The position numbers were made by a program, and so were the translations under genes. This document shows positions 12,290-23,690 of a stretch of 64,000 bases of DNA, piece after piece (the stretch's first letter is position 1; every line of letters begins with the position of its first letter). This stretch comes from Lytechinus variegatus (lineage: Eukaryota > Echinodermata > Echinoidea > Temnopleuroida > Toxopneustidae). The notes beneath the pieces were generated by a model. The model saw nothing but the letters and a program-made list of their open reading frames with translations, was not told where the DNA came from and made no database searches. Location of the stretch: the NCBI RefSeq assembly GCF_018143015.1, contig NC_054744.1:3431059-3495058 (forward strand), written 5' to 3'.

Positions 12290-13380
12290 CAGAGACTTTA
12301 TACGCTCAATGATCAAACACATAAAATATATACTGTCTCACACAACATCATCCAAACAAATATTGATAATTTGGTATTAACCTCGTGAGAAGAATATGTA
12401 CAGTAAACGTTAGGATTTTTTTCATTCTGTGAGGCGTGTTTCATTATGTTTCGTCTCGTTATGGTGAACTTTGACGCTCTTTTTTTGAAATACCATTGTC
12501 ATTGCGCCGAAAAGAACTTGGAGATTCAATCATCTTCCACTGTCATTTATTTTTGTTTATAAGGCAATATAGTATTGTAGGACCGTTTCACCTTTAGGTC
12601 CAGTAAATCATTCTAATTATTCATTTACAGCTTTAGTTATTAGTTCAGCTTTACTGCTGATGTTTGACTTTCAACCTCCTTCTCTAGATATTCCTTACCT
12701 ATTCATATGTGTTCAATCATTATATTCTGACATTTGTTCAACATTATTATTACGTCCCAACAGGTTATTCATCTCCATCCACTATCTGTTGTTGGCTATT
12801 TTTATGAATTCGACTGTTTCAGTTTGGTTGGCTCCTCCATTGATTCTCTTTATTTTGATTGGTTGATATTACTTAATTTCAATATATGTAAATTGTTATG
12901 ATTTGAGTTCTAATGTGGAAAAGACGTCTTTTTATGATCAATTCACTACCAGACTTCAATTATATTCCTGTGTATTCAGTTAAATCCTGTTACCTTATCC
13001 GTTTGCTGATTTTTAATGTGTTTGTTTGATCTTATATTTCCCTATGTTGAATTTCATAAACTCAGTTAACCCCGCAATCACTTCCTAATTTTTACACCCC
13101 ACATTATTAATCCGTATTTATGCTTTAGTAAGTATTGGATTTTCAGTATACACTTCAATATATCGTTTCGTAAATGGAGCACGACTATGTTTTTCTCTTC
13201 TTCGGAATTTAATAGATTATTGACACTCCACGGTTAATGATTAAATACAGTACATCTATGTACTTTCCCCATACAGCATCATCCAAACAAATATTGATAA
13301 TGTAGAATTTATCTTGTGATATTTCGTCTGATTATTGAAACGGGTCTTCCGAGTATGAACTTTGACGTTGTGTTCTTCTT
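12290..13380 (+). repeat. Direct repeat pair of about 150 bp in AT-rich spacer
   Basis: The word CATCATCCAAACAAATATTG occurs near 12347 and near 13278, each followed some 100 bp later by GAACTTTGACG. The two diverged blocks are about 0.9 kb apart in the same orientation. The interval between them shows no coding sequence, so LTR-like origin or simple duplication cannot be told apart. Confidence 0.4.
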
Positions 13381-13539
13381 ATTCCTTTCATCATGTGCAC
13401 TGCGTCTATAAGACGGCAGGGGGGGTACATGATTCTTATTGTCAATGCTCTATCGCCGACATTCTTTGTGTGCCCTTGGCAAACCAGATGGAAGGATTTC
13501 AATAGCTTAAAACACTAATGAATTAAAGGAGAGGAGAAG

Positions 13540-14147
13540 TTAAAGGTCAAGTCCACCTCAGAAAAATGTTGATCTAAATCAAAAGAGAAAAATCAGACAA
13601 GCACAATGCTGAAAATTTCATCAAAATCGGATGTAAAATAAGAAAGTTATGACATTTCAAAGTTTCGCTTATTTTCAACAAAATGGTTATATGAACGAGC
13701 CAGTTACATCCAAATGAGAGAGTCGATGACGTCACTCACTCACTATTTCTTTTGTTTTTTATTGTTTGAATTATACAATATTTCAATTTTTACGAATATG
13801 ATGATTAGGACCTCATTGCCTGAAGCACAAAATGTTAAAATAATGGAATTCCACGTGTTCAGGGAGGAATGAAACTTCATTTCACATGACAATGACGAGA
13901 AAATAAAAATATTTCATATTTCATATAATAAAATACAAAAGAAATAGTGAGTGAGTGATGTCATCAACTCTCTCATTTGGATGTAACTGGCTCGTTCATA
14001 TAACTATTTTGTTGAAAATATAAGCGAAACTTTAAAATGCCATAACTTTCTTATTTTACATCCGATTTTGATGAAATTTTCAGTGTTATGCTTGTTGAAT
14101 TTTTCTCTTTTTATTCAAATCAAGTTTTGGGTGGACTTGTCCTTTAA
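13540..14147. mobile_element. TTAA-flanked MITE (family M1), full length
   Basis: The element spans 13544-14143 between TTAA copies at 13540-13543 and 14144-14147. The ends are AGGTCAAGTCCACC and GGTGGACTTGTCCT. The interior matches the copy at 9.12 kb, including AATGCTGAAAATTTCATC and its reverse complement near the other end, so the whole element can fold back. Confidence 0.8.
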
Positions 14148-14838
14148 CACTAACGAAAAGTTTGCTGTAAAAATACCAGAAAAAAAAACAATGATATCAT
14201 ATTGGATGGCTCAGAATGGAATACCAGAAATATTCAAAGAGTTTGGGGATATATTCTACGAATCACAGAAGAGTGGAATATAGGTCCTAACGAGAAAAAA
14301 AGAGTTAGAAATTTGATTATAAAAAGTAATTATAAACTACAACTACATATCAGCCCTTGGTTTAAAATAAAATAAATTACATAAGATTAATCATGATGTT
14401 AGTTGCTTTACATTCATTTGAAAAAAATGACATAAAAACATCTTAATCAAAATATAATGAAGTATTTCAAATAATCTTATTGGTCAATTATATTTTCATT
14501 AACATCTAAAGAGTTCTACACTTCGTCTGACTAAAATTTCAATAATTAAGAGTCAGGGATCCCATGTAGTACACTATTGCAGTAATCCAATTTGCTAATG
14601 ATGCATGCATGAACAATTTCTTTTGTAACATCCATATCTAAATATTTCGAATGTGACCATGTAGTATGCCAATTTACAAACAGTAGTGATATGTTCTTTC
14701 ATATTCAACTCTGTATCAAAATGTACACCAAGATTCCTAGCACTAAGAGATGGTTTGTATCAGAGAGTCTCCAACTGATACACCATTTAAGTTAAGTTTG
14801 GATGTTTCGAGAAGTGATATAGCTTGATATTGTACATG

Positions 14839-16526
14839 CTCAGTGGCAAGGGCGCCGGAAGCGGGGGGGCAGGGGGGCACTTGCCCCCCCAAATAAAATT
14901 TTGGGGGGGCAAAACGAGATTTTGCCCCCCAACGTGCCCCCTGAAAGATGAAAAATGATAAATTATTTAAGGACAAAAGTAAATGAAGGCACTTTTCTGC
15001 CTGAAAATTGTCATTTCCATTGTCAAAAATGAAAAAATTTGCCTCTAACGGGGCAAATACATTATCTAGTAAGCCTCGCTTCTTTTGACGAACAGTTCCT
15101 CTGTGAAACATAGCTTTGATTAGCCACTTTTCCATCTTATTACAGTGTGATCACGTTTAACCTTTTAATGAATACATTTCAAACTAAAAGCGAATGGCAA
15201 ATTGATAGTGATCCACCAATGATTAGGTTTATAATTCTATGATGCTGGCTGTGTCGTCTAACAAACGCGCGGTCGCCCAGAAACGCTCAGACCGGACCCG
15301 ATATAACTAACGCGCGTGAACACTAGTTACTCGAGCAAGATAAGGAATCTATGTCATAGCTGTCAAGCCCAGAAACCATAACATCTCGAGAAACTTGTTT
15401 CAATTATTTCATTTTCAACGAAATATAAATTGAGTCAATACAGTGATAACAAGAGAACCGTGTTGGCTCAGTCGGTAACACGTCTGCCCGTCGAAGTCGA
15501 AATCGTAGGTTTTGAACTTCGTTATCAGAAAATTGCACTCAGAATAATCAAGTGTAGAGGATTATAATCTATAATTTTTAAAAATGGTGAATCCCACTCG
15601 AAAGCAACTTAGAGATAATGTTTAGACATGAAAAAAATAAAATCATCTGTGAAAGTGTCTTCTTGAACGGACTCATATTATCCGAGATGTGAATAAAAAT
15701 ATAAAGAATATAAAAAAAAGCGTTACAGTAGTGCTCTACTATAAAAAAAAATCTTAAAGATATTTTCACAGCCCCGTATTTTCCTCTATTCCTTTTCATT
15801 GGCATGATTGGAAGGCGTTTTGTCTGATACTATTTCAGCTCATATATAGCACTTATGCATTTTAGATTCCAAAACTTCTTCCCATTACCTGTTACTAATC
15901 AGATCGAGATGGCAGCTATATGTTCTCTGGTTTATCCCAGCTTTTGTTATTCATGGACGTTTGCAAAAATATATAAAAAAAAAAACCGGGAGTGGGTGGG
16001 GCTGCAAGACCTAAATTTTCGAAGAAACGTAAGAGCGAGGGGATTTGTGATGGGGGAGCTTTTGCATTTTCTAGAATGAAATTGAAGGATTTCGTGCACA
16101 CTTTTGGTGAATTTTGCCCTCTCGATCGGCGGCCCCCGGCTGCTTACAGTCATGTTTGTCATCTTAAAGTCTTTAAAAGGCCTATATTACACTAGTTTGA
16201 AACAATTTCGTTTGCAATAAGGCTCGTAATTTGCTGGAACTGCGACCCTGGTCTTGAAGAAACACCAGGATGGGTCAGAAGGGAGGAAACAGAAGGAGCT
16301 AAAAGAACTCCAAGACTGTTTAATTCTCAAGAAATTTATTTTTGAATGCACTTAGAAACGCAACTTTTATCCTCCATTTTTACACAAAATCCTTACCGTG
16401 GGGGGGGGGTCCCATAGCCTCTCCCGCTCGATCGCTTCGGTATCTCACGCTGTCAAAAATATTGTGCCCCCTTCGGGATTTTGCCCCCCCCAAAACTGAA
16501 AGTGTTCCGGCGCGCCTGCTCAGTGG
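14839..16526. mobile_element. Non-autonomous hAT element with 8-bp target duplication inside the LINE
   Basis: The element spans 14847-16518. It is bounded by the duplication CTCAGTGG at 14839-14846 and 16519-16526. Its tips are CAAGGGCGCCGGAA on the left and, read inward from the right, CAGGCGCGCCGGAA. An 8-bp duplication with CA(G/A)GGGCG-type tips is characteristic of hAT transposons. A run of G lies just inside the left tip. No transposase frame is present. A degenerate tRNA-like SINE fragment (TTGGCTCAGTCGG near 15470) sits inside. Confidence 0.85.
15461..15560 (+). mobile_element. Degenerate tRNA-derived SINE head within the hAT element
   Basis: TTGGCTCAGTCGGTAACACG resembles a pol III A box, and GTAGGTTTTGAACT about 40 bp later resembles a B box. 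The segment lacks a foldable acceptor stem, so it is a SINE remnant and not a tRNA gene. Confidence 0.4.
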
Positions 16527-17284
16527 GACTGAATGATACATAAAGTTGTGTGTCATTAGTATGGCAGTGACATGATATCTCAGGAAAGCACGTTTGAACG
16601 TATGAAATGAGATCGGCGGTGTACATTATAGAATCCAATCATGATCCTTGTGGGACGCCAAAGGGCAACGGGAAATCGTCAGAGTAAACATATTCGCCAG
16701 GTAAAATGATCTATGGTGTCAAATGAACTGCTTAGATCCATTGGAAGTACAATGGTGACTTTCTGAGAATCCATAGACATTATAGACCACTTTTTATTCT
16801 TAGCAGTGCAGTTTCAGTGCTGTAGAGTTGTCTATATATGCATATTGAATACATGGCCAAAGAGAGCTGCGTCTGTCTAAGATGTTCCATAATCTGTTGG
16901 GTAGCTGCACCCTCGACCAACTTTGATATGTATTTCAGATTGCTTACAGGTCGTAAGTTCTTAAAGTCCGCAATCAAGACCTTTTTTTTTCATTAATGGA
17001 GTGATGAGAGCAGTTTTCCATTGTATTGGAAAGTGATCGATCTCGAGAGAGATATTAAAAATGAACACAGGAATGAGTACATCGAAACATTGGAGAAGTT
17101 CTTTGGATTTGAAATCTAATGAACATAGCTTTTTACTGGCAATGAGTTTTTTCAACTTTGTACTCAGAAAGAGATTTAATATTGTTTAAAGTATCTACTT
17201 TGTTGAAAGTGTGAGGAGGATATTTCCTGGGTTCACCAACTGCATCTATACGTGTATCGATATTCTTAGGGATTTTCAACACAG

Positions 17285-17505
17285 GAGGTGCCGTGGCCGA
17301 GTGGTCTAAGGCCCCTGGCTATACATAGAAAGTCCGGGGTTCGATCCCGGCCGCGGCACCTATGCCCTGTTACAACCGATAATGTTACACCAACGCATAA
17401 TGTCGCACCAACGCAGATTGCGACATTTGCCACCTTTCTCACGGACGCTAATATTAGTGGACTCCTAAAGCGCTATATATAAGAAAGCATAATTATCATT
17501 ATTAA
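17285..17505 (+). mobile_element. tRNA-derived SINE
   Basis: The head GGTGCCGTGGCCGAGTGGTC matches a Leu/Ser-type tRNA 5' half with its A box, and GGGGTTCGATCCCGG is a B box. The acceptor strands GGTGCCG and CGGCACC still pair. The anticodon stem is absent and the spacing near the T arm is two or more bases too long, so this is not a functional tRNA. A non-tRNA body follows, ending in AAAGCGCTATATATAAG and an AT-rich tail, the same tail type as in the SINEs at 26.5 and 61.8 kb. Confidence 0.75.
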
Positions 17506-19224
17506 AACTTCAGCCTTTAGTTAGTAATATCCCATCAACCCCCCCCCCCCAAAAAAAAATAAATCAGCTTTTAGCAGCCGGAAGGCGATAATATTGATGA
17601 TCCCTACTCCCCCTCCACCACCTTAAAATAAATCGACATTTTAAATCAATAGTCGTAATCGATAAAGGAAAACTTTTTGTGCAATCGATGAAAACTGTTG
17701 ATCTTTCGAAGGTCATTCGGTACGCGCTCCCTACATGATCCACACGGACATTACCCTTCTGAACAATCGACGGGAGTATGAAGGAAAGCGATGGGCGGGG
17801 GGGGGGTTGAAAATGGTGTTGTTTCTATTCAATTCAATGTACTTGAAAGTATATTAGAGGGGTAAACAAGAGAAGGTAGGAGGGTTGGTTATAGACAGGA
17901 AGAAGGAGAAATGTAAATGGGAAGAGGGGAGAATAGCAGAGGAAAAAATGAATTGGAGAAAATGAAGAAATAAAAAGAGGGTGAGGTTAGAAGAGCGAGA
18001 GGAATAGATCGGAGAGAATGCTGGATTTAATGATAGATTATACACAAATACCAGGCCTTTTCCCTTCTTTGTGCCTTAGAAATGCATTCTGCTAAATATT
18101 GATAATGTGTTGCAACAGTAATAGAGAGTTTTCACACCGCAACACAAGACGGATTCGAGAACACAATAAATGTGGTGAAAATGCCAATCAAATGACAAAG
18201 ATCATTACGGAGGTATTTGTCGAAAATTTACGAACCGGAACTGGAGTTTCGTCCTAATTTTCGCGGAGCTGACGAAAATTGCAAATAGTATCGTTTGTCT
18301 AGAATCTATAGGGACTAGGACGAAATTGCTGTTTTGATCCACCAAATTTTCTTCAAAATATAAAAACTTCTTGGTTACTCTTTGTCATCAAGGTCATTTG
18401 ACAATTATTTGTTCTTGGATTCGTCGTGCGTCGTATAGAGCGAAGATTCCCAATATTTTCATGGGGGCACTGTAAGCAACAATGACACCTTGAACTTAAA
18501 TGTCACCCCTCACCTACAAAGATGGAGTCAAAATACGGCACATTGTAATAAATCGCAGTAGGTCCTTATATTAACAATATTGTTATCCATGCAGGCTATA
18601 AGAGCTAAGTATAATGACCTTATGCCCTCGGATGACAATCTCGCGGCTCCTAACTTTCTCGGCACTCGTTTAAAACAAACATCACCAACATTGCAATGTA
18701 ATTTTAGCATTTCCCCTCCTGACTGTCCCAGTTCCGCCTTAGTTCCCCTGTTTAGACAGCTCCTATGGTATTCCAGTTCACCCCCACTCAACTATTTCAT
18801 TTTATGGGTCAATGGCATGTGCATTGGTTTGTAGGTTGGTATACCAGGCAAATGGAATCTTTAATATTTTGTACAATACTATTCAAGACACTTTGACTGG
18901 CCCCATCTTTATACAGTATTACAGGCTTATTAAGGGAAAACATAAGCCATCCATTTAAAAAAAAATAGACATATAGCAGTCTCTTTTGGGTGAATTCCCA
19001 GAATGTCTGAAAAATGGACCTTATATTAATGATATTCTCTTACCTTTGTAGGAGAAACGCATTTAGGCTGTCAAATATGCTTTCTTTGTACAGATCACAT
19101 GATTTTTCGGTTGACGTGCCTCGCTTATTTGTGTACCGTGTGCTTATTACACATTCTTCAGATTTATTTACTACTTGCGCTAAACTGACTGCCAGGAATA
19201 GTTTAGAATAAGCTTTTTTTAATG
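17506..19224. other. Spacer with low-complexity tracts and an inverted repeat copy
   Basis: C/A runs occur near 17540, a G run near 17800 and a purine-rich stretch at 17860-18020. A reverse-oriented copy of the 10-11 kb dispersed repeat lies at about 18150-18310. No exon is recognised. Confidence 0.45.
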
Positions 19225-19793
19225 TATGAAGAGTTTAGTTGCAAAAGGGGTTAGGTCCACTCTGGTCCATTCCGAGAAAACCCATGTTTTTTTATTCTCA
19301 TTAATTATTCTTATCATGCTTATGAGAAGCTGAATTGCTATGCTGGACTAGCTTATTATGTGAACATAAAATTGGGTATAAAAGAAATCTACCTGTATTC
19401 ATATTTTTTAATACATGTATATTCTTTTCTACCAAAATTTTGTGTGGACCTAACCCCTTTTGCAACTAAACTGAAATGGACCTAACCTTTCTTGAAAAAA
19501 AGTTATATTTCTTTGCCACTTTCATTCACGTTTTCATTAGAATTTCAAAATTTCTTTGGTATCATCAGAGTGACTAGACCCCTTTTGGCAGATTAGTTCT
19601 TCAGAACAGTTTAGTCGCAAAAGGGGTTAGGTCCACTACAAGATAATCATTTTAGTTCACTTTTATAATAATAAGAATTTCAACTTTTCTTTGGTATCAT
19701 CTAATAGAGCTACTAAAAATCTGTACATTGAGACATAGAAATCAAATTTTATGAAAAATGGACCTAACCCCTTTTGCAAGTGAGCTCTTCATA
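19225..19793. mobile_element. Compound foldback MITE just upstream of an SLC10 exon 4
   Basis: The ends TATGAAGAGTTTAGTTGC and, inverted, TATGAAGAGCTCACTTGC bound the unit. The word GCAAAAGGGGTTAGGTCC occurs four times in alternating orientation (about 19240 plus, 19455 minus, 19615 plus, 19770 minus). This suggests two copies in tandem or one nested in another. Its right edge is only about 57 bp before the exon 4 acceptor. Confidence 0.65.
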
Positions 19794-19850
19794 TTATTTA
19801 TATTGATCTTAGGCTTCATGATTGTCTTTATTTTCTTTTTTTTTTCACAG

Positions 19851-20423
19851 GTTGGAATCATCTTCTCTTTCATGTGCATCATCGCCGCTTTCGCGCTCAG
19901 CTTCATCTTAAACCCTACGTTCTTGCACGCTGTCTGGCAGCTCTGGTTCTGCGCCGCATCGCTACCGCTGCTGGGTTACTTCCTCGGTTACGGCATCGCG
20001 TTCTTGCTCCGACAGCCGCACAAGAAGAGCCGGACAATCGCCTTCGAAACCGGCTCCCAGAACGTTTCTCTGGCCATGACCCTGACCGTTGTATCGTTCG
20101 CGAACTCGCCCTTGTTTTTCGACATGTTGTTCTACCCATCCCTCTACGCCTGCTTTATTTACATCGATTCGTTCGTAGTCATCGGCATCTACAAAGCAAT
20201 TGTCTACTGTAAGAGCAAGAACGATCAATTCATGGACATGCGTGTCAACGGTTTCGACGTCGTGCCTGGTGATGAGGTAGATGCTGACGATGACGACGAG
20301 GAGGACATCGAAAACCACCATGACGTCAGTCGGAATGAAGAGAAAAGGGCTTTGCAAACAGTCAGTGTAAATAACTCTGTTGTTCGGATGGGGGCCGACG
20401 GTGACAAGTACCAAAAGATGTAG
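19851..20423 (+). CDS. Orphan SLC10-family exon 4 (C-terminal half)
   Basis: A pyrimidine tract and CAG acceptor at 19850 precede the phase-0 exon, which runs 190 codons to TAG. It encodes the SLC10 C-terminal half: VGIIFSFMCIIAAFALSF, ARLL-like FLLRQPHKK, and the signature AFETGSQNVSLAMT. That signature corresponds to the FETG.QN crossover, whose Glu and Gln bind sodium in this family. Further membrane segments and an acidic cytoplasmic tail (DADDDDEED) follow. It is about 70% identical by eye to exon 4 of the 33-37 kb paralogue. No exons 1-3 exist upstream on this strand; they lie inverted at 8.1-10.5 kb and join it in phase. Confidence 0.88.
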   Translation, partial: VGIIFSFMCIIAAFALSFILNPTFLHAVWQLWFCAASLPLLGYFLGYGIAFLLRQPHKKSRTIAFETGSQNVSLAMTLTVVSFANSPLFFDMLFYPSLYACFIYIDSFVVIGIYKAIVYCKSKNDQFMDMRVNGFDVVPGDEVDADDDDEEDIENHHDVSRNEEKRALQTVSVNNSVVRMGADGDKYQKM

Positions 20424-20599
20424 AATGTAATATATTTTTTTTAGAATCACCCCCCCCCCGAACCTTCTGGAATTAACATTTTGTTTATTGAGTGGTGCAG
20501 ATCTTTGCTATTGAGGTGTCTAGACAATCGACGGGAAAATTACTACTTTATTAAATATAGCTTACTCCCTCACGTCCAAGTTTTTATGAAATAGGTACA

Positions 20600-20978
20600 T
20601 ATAGTATCAAAGTATGTAATGAAGATATTTCAAAACCTTTCGGTAAGAAACATTTCAAAGTTCATTGACCCTGAATGACATTTTGACCCTGATCATGTGA
20701 CCTGAAACTCCTGCAAGATGATCAGTAAGCTGATTACATTTATGTAAAAGTTTCATGAACTAGGTGTAAACATTAAATTATGATGACATTTCCAAACCTT
20801 TAGCTTGGTTAAGATTTCAATGTTGACGACACCGCCGCTGTCGGAAAAACGGCGCCTATATCCTCGCTCTGTTGGGCAGACGATGAGACAAAATTTCTCT
20901 ATTCCAACTGTTTCTGTTGTATAGCAGCGCGAGACTATCGGTGCCGCTTTCCGACGGCGGCGCCGTCAACATGAAATC
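20600..20978 (-). repeat. Diverged fragment of the 54-56 kb repeat family, reverse orientation
   Basis: It contains GTTCATTGACCCT, TGATCATGTGACCTGAAACT and the GC-rich TTCCGACGGCGGCGCCGTCA word. These are reverse complements or copies of parts of the large tandem element at 54.4-55.8 kb. The perfect DR1 word of that array is not preserved here. Confidence 0.55.
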
Positions 20979-21205
20979 TTAAGGCATGGTCACACCGCCC
21001 GAGCGTTGTTGGAGCGGTCGTGGAGCGGAGAAAAAAAATCATCACCGCTCGCTACCGTTCACCATTCTCGATTTCGATTGTTTTTTTTTTTTTTTATTTA
21101 TGTTTTCGATTTTTTCCCCAATTTTGTGAGCGAAATTCGGTCCTCTTTCCCTACCGCTCCACGACCGCTCCAACAACTCTCGGTCGGTGTGACCATGCCT
21201 TTTAA
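20979..21205. mobile_element. TTAA-bounded foldback MITE with about 48-bp arms
   Basis: The left arm GGCATGGTCACACCGCCCGA, with TTGGAGCGGTCGTGGAGCGG further in, is mirrored on the right by CCGCTCCACGACCGCTCCAA and GGTGTGACCATGCC. TTAA lies at both edges (20979-20982 and 21202-21205). A second related left end (GGCCTGGTCACACCGCCCGG) starts immediately after, at 21206. Confidence 0.7.
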
Positions 21206-21539
21206 GGCCTGGTCACACCGCCCGGGCGTGGATCCAATCATGAACAAACCTTTTAAACCCGATTTGATAACTTTATCGAAGTATCAGTTCTAAAATTACT
21301 TTGTAAATGTGTTTCTTGTAAAACGAAGATTCATACTTATTTTGGACAACTCAAAAAAAGAGTATAGCCATTGCTTGCCTGGAAATTGATATACGCATAA
21401 ATCTGTATTTAATTGTCGGTTCGTACGTCATTATAATACATCGGGTAAAGTGGTAACTCGTGCTAAATCCGGGGTGATGATAGTTGCGTTTTGTATCACC
21501 TAGCAAAAAAAAAACGCCTGTCAGCTATTTTTTTCCCTT

Positions 21540-21785
21540 CTTTTCCTCCTCCTCCTTTCTTCTTCTTCTTCTTCTACTTATTCTTCTCTTCATTCTCTTC
21601 TTTTCATTCTTCTCTTCTTCTCCTGTCTCCTCCTCTTCTCCTGTCTCCTCCTCGTCTTCTTGTCTTCTTCTTCTGTTATTATTATCATCACCATCAGCAC
21701 CACTGTTGTTATTATTATTGCTGCTGTTGTTATTATTATTGTTATCATAATTATTATTATCATCATCGTCGTCATCATTGTAATC
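21540..21785. repeat. Pyrimidine and (TTA/TCA)n microsatellite
   Basis: CTT/TCC-rich runs grade into TTATTATTG and ATCATC repeats. Long open frames here encode only Ser/Leu/Phe homopolymers and are artefacts of composition. Confidence 0.9.
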
Positions 21786-22916
21786 ATTATTTCAAGTGTC
21801 GTATACTAGTATTGAATATTGAAAGTATTATTCTTGACTCTGTTGCATAAAGTATATTTAATCTACGGGACATAACCATTATGAATGGTATCCCCTGGTA
21901 GTCTAGTAAAAGTTAAATTTTGATTGGCTGCTGAACAAAACAATGTTACCTCGGTATAGTATTGACGGTATCGTAAGGACAGCACGTCATTGCAAGTAAT
22001 ATTGGATGTTATTTTTTTTGTTTCGATCATGTAGGTGATCGTTAACAAAAATTCAAGTTGAATGTCCATTTCTTTCACCGCCCAAGTTCATCTTCCAAAG
22101 TTCATGTGCATTTGGTGCCATATCCGATGGTTTTAAGAGCGATTTTAGTATCACCTTAGATAATAAAGTCTCTGTTTATTGAGTGGTATTATTTCAGGGA
22201 CAATGCAAGGCAGGACATGGTGTTGGGGTGTGGAGGTCACCCATCGATATTTTAAAAAATTGGATGGAGCTCGATGAATGCTGCAACACACACGAGCTTG
22301 ATGCTACAGGAAAAGTATTCAATGAAACAACTTTATATGGGACCATACTACCATCGAAAACAACAATATAGCTTGGCATTTATTTGTCAATCAATTTCTG
22401 AAATGCAGTAGATTTGTTTATATTGTGAGTTTAATGAAGTAGTAAAATGTCCTCTATCACAATTATGTCCTGCTTACTCAAGCTTATTTAAAATCATCAA
22501 GTTGAGTTAGCATGTACTGGAAAATGGCGGTTTTTTATTTTGTGGGAGGATACATGACTACGCATCAGAGGAATATTTAAAGTTCATTATTGTTCAACTC
22601 ACTCTTTCACTCGGCAAATATTATGCATGCCCTTGTATTTATTTAAATTAATAACAATTGATCTTTGTTTGTGAATGTGCGGGAGATCGAGTGTGGGAGA
22701 TCGAGTCACTCATTATTGAGTTCGTATATAATTCGGAAAATGATAATTCAACTCATTATTCATGCATTATTTTGATATACTGAAATAAATCTCTGATTTT
22801 AAATAAACCTTTTTTTATTGTCTCCATCTGCTGTGTTTGAATTGCTTATCAGGTTGCCAACGCTCTCACAAGAATATCACTCGTGATCTTATAAAAAAAA
22901 ATGCCTACCTTTTTTC

Positions 22917-22918
<2 letters not shown>
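21786..22918. other. AT-rich spacer; one unrecognised open stretch
   Basis: After an AG at 22196-22197 a frame stays open for about 57 codons (GQCKAGHGVGVWRSPIDILK, then CCNTHELDATG) to TAG at 22371. I do not recognise it and see no partner exon. Nothing else is coding. Confidence 0.35.
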
Positions 22919-22974
<56 letters not shown>

Positions 22975-23690
22975 GAAATAGTCTGCTTCGGCATAAGGAA
23001 TAAAATAATCATAAAAGGTATAGTAAATGCCGTAGAAATAAAATCATAGATTTAAAAGGAGCATAGCTCTCAAAAATGAAAGGTAAAGTCACACTCTTCG
23101 TCAGTGCCCATGATGTGACAAAAAAAAAGAGAATTCAAAATCCGTTTCTGAAACAGTCGTGAAAAACACGTCTGTTCATGGGCATACGGATTGTGAAACT
23201 CACCTTTCAAAGAAATCAATGCGCTGAAGATGGAGGAAGCGCACTGTAAAAAACGCATCTAAAGACGCGTTGCCATGACTGCAAGATGACAATGGCGAAT
23301 CTCCGGCTCCCAAACAGGAAAATCTGTAAAGGGCCTCACCGCCAACAGTCGAAGTTTAGCAGTAAAAAGTACCTGAGTAAAATAGAAATAGTCTGCTTCG
23401 GCATAAGGAATAAAATAATCATAAAAGGTATAGTAAATGCCGTAGAAATAAAATCATAGATTTAAAAGGAGCATAGCTCTCAAAAATGAAAGGTAAAGTC
23501 ACACTCTTCGTCAGTGCCCATGATGTGACAAAAAAAAAGAGAATTCAAAATCCGTTTCTGAAACAGTCGTGAAAAACACGTCTGTTCATGGGCATACGGA
23601 TGTGAAACTCACCTTTCAAAGAAATCAATGCGCTGAAGATATATATATGTGTGTGTGGGGGGGTGTGAGGGTGTGTGTGTGTAGTTGTTT
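22919..23690. repeat. (TA)n microsatellite and a 260-bp direct duplication
   Basis: A (TA)n run at 22919-22966 is followed by a segment (about 22970-23231) that recurs at about 23380-23640, offset 410 bp, with a single-base deletion (GGATTGTG versus GGATGTG). The second copy runs directly into an AT/GT/G microsatellite. The near identity marks a recent event or an assembly slip at the microsatellite. Confidence 0.85.

Larger units (their letters stand above)
14551..17155 (-). pseudogene. Decayed CR1/L2-like LINE reverse transcriptase, split by a hAT element
   Basis: Minus-strand fragments in order: FPIQWKTALITPL (about 17030), NLRPVSNLKYISKLVEGA (about 16950), CHTNDTQLYVSFSP (about 16560), then after the insertion LNGVSVGDSLIQ (about 14770), ARNLGVHFDTELNMKEHI (about 14720) and KLDYCNSVLHGIPD (about 14570). 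These follow the reverse-transcriptase order of CR1/L2-type non-LTR elements. The catalytic box, normally YADDTQLY, reads HTNDTQLY, and frames shift between fragments. The copy is therefore dead. No endonuclease domain or 5' end was seen. Confidence 0.75.

Noticed and set aside
17285-17360. tRNA gene with A and B boxes
   Set aside because: Acceptor strands pair, but no anticodon stem forms and T-arm spacing is wrong; the following body and tail mark it as a SINE.
19758-19850. Upstream extension of the orphan SLC10 exon 4 to an earlier Met
   Set aside because: Those codons lie in a MITE and in the polypyrimidine tract before the splice acceptor.
20258-20407. Minus-strand Ser-rich frame
   Set aside because: Shadow of the acidic tail codons of SLC10 exon 4.
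21484-21850. Long Ser/Leu/Phe-rich open frames
   Set aside because: Pure translation of CTT/TCC/TTA microsatellite in several frames and both strands.
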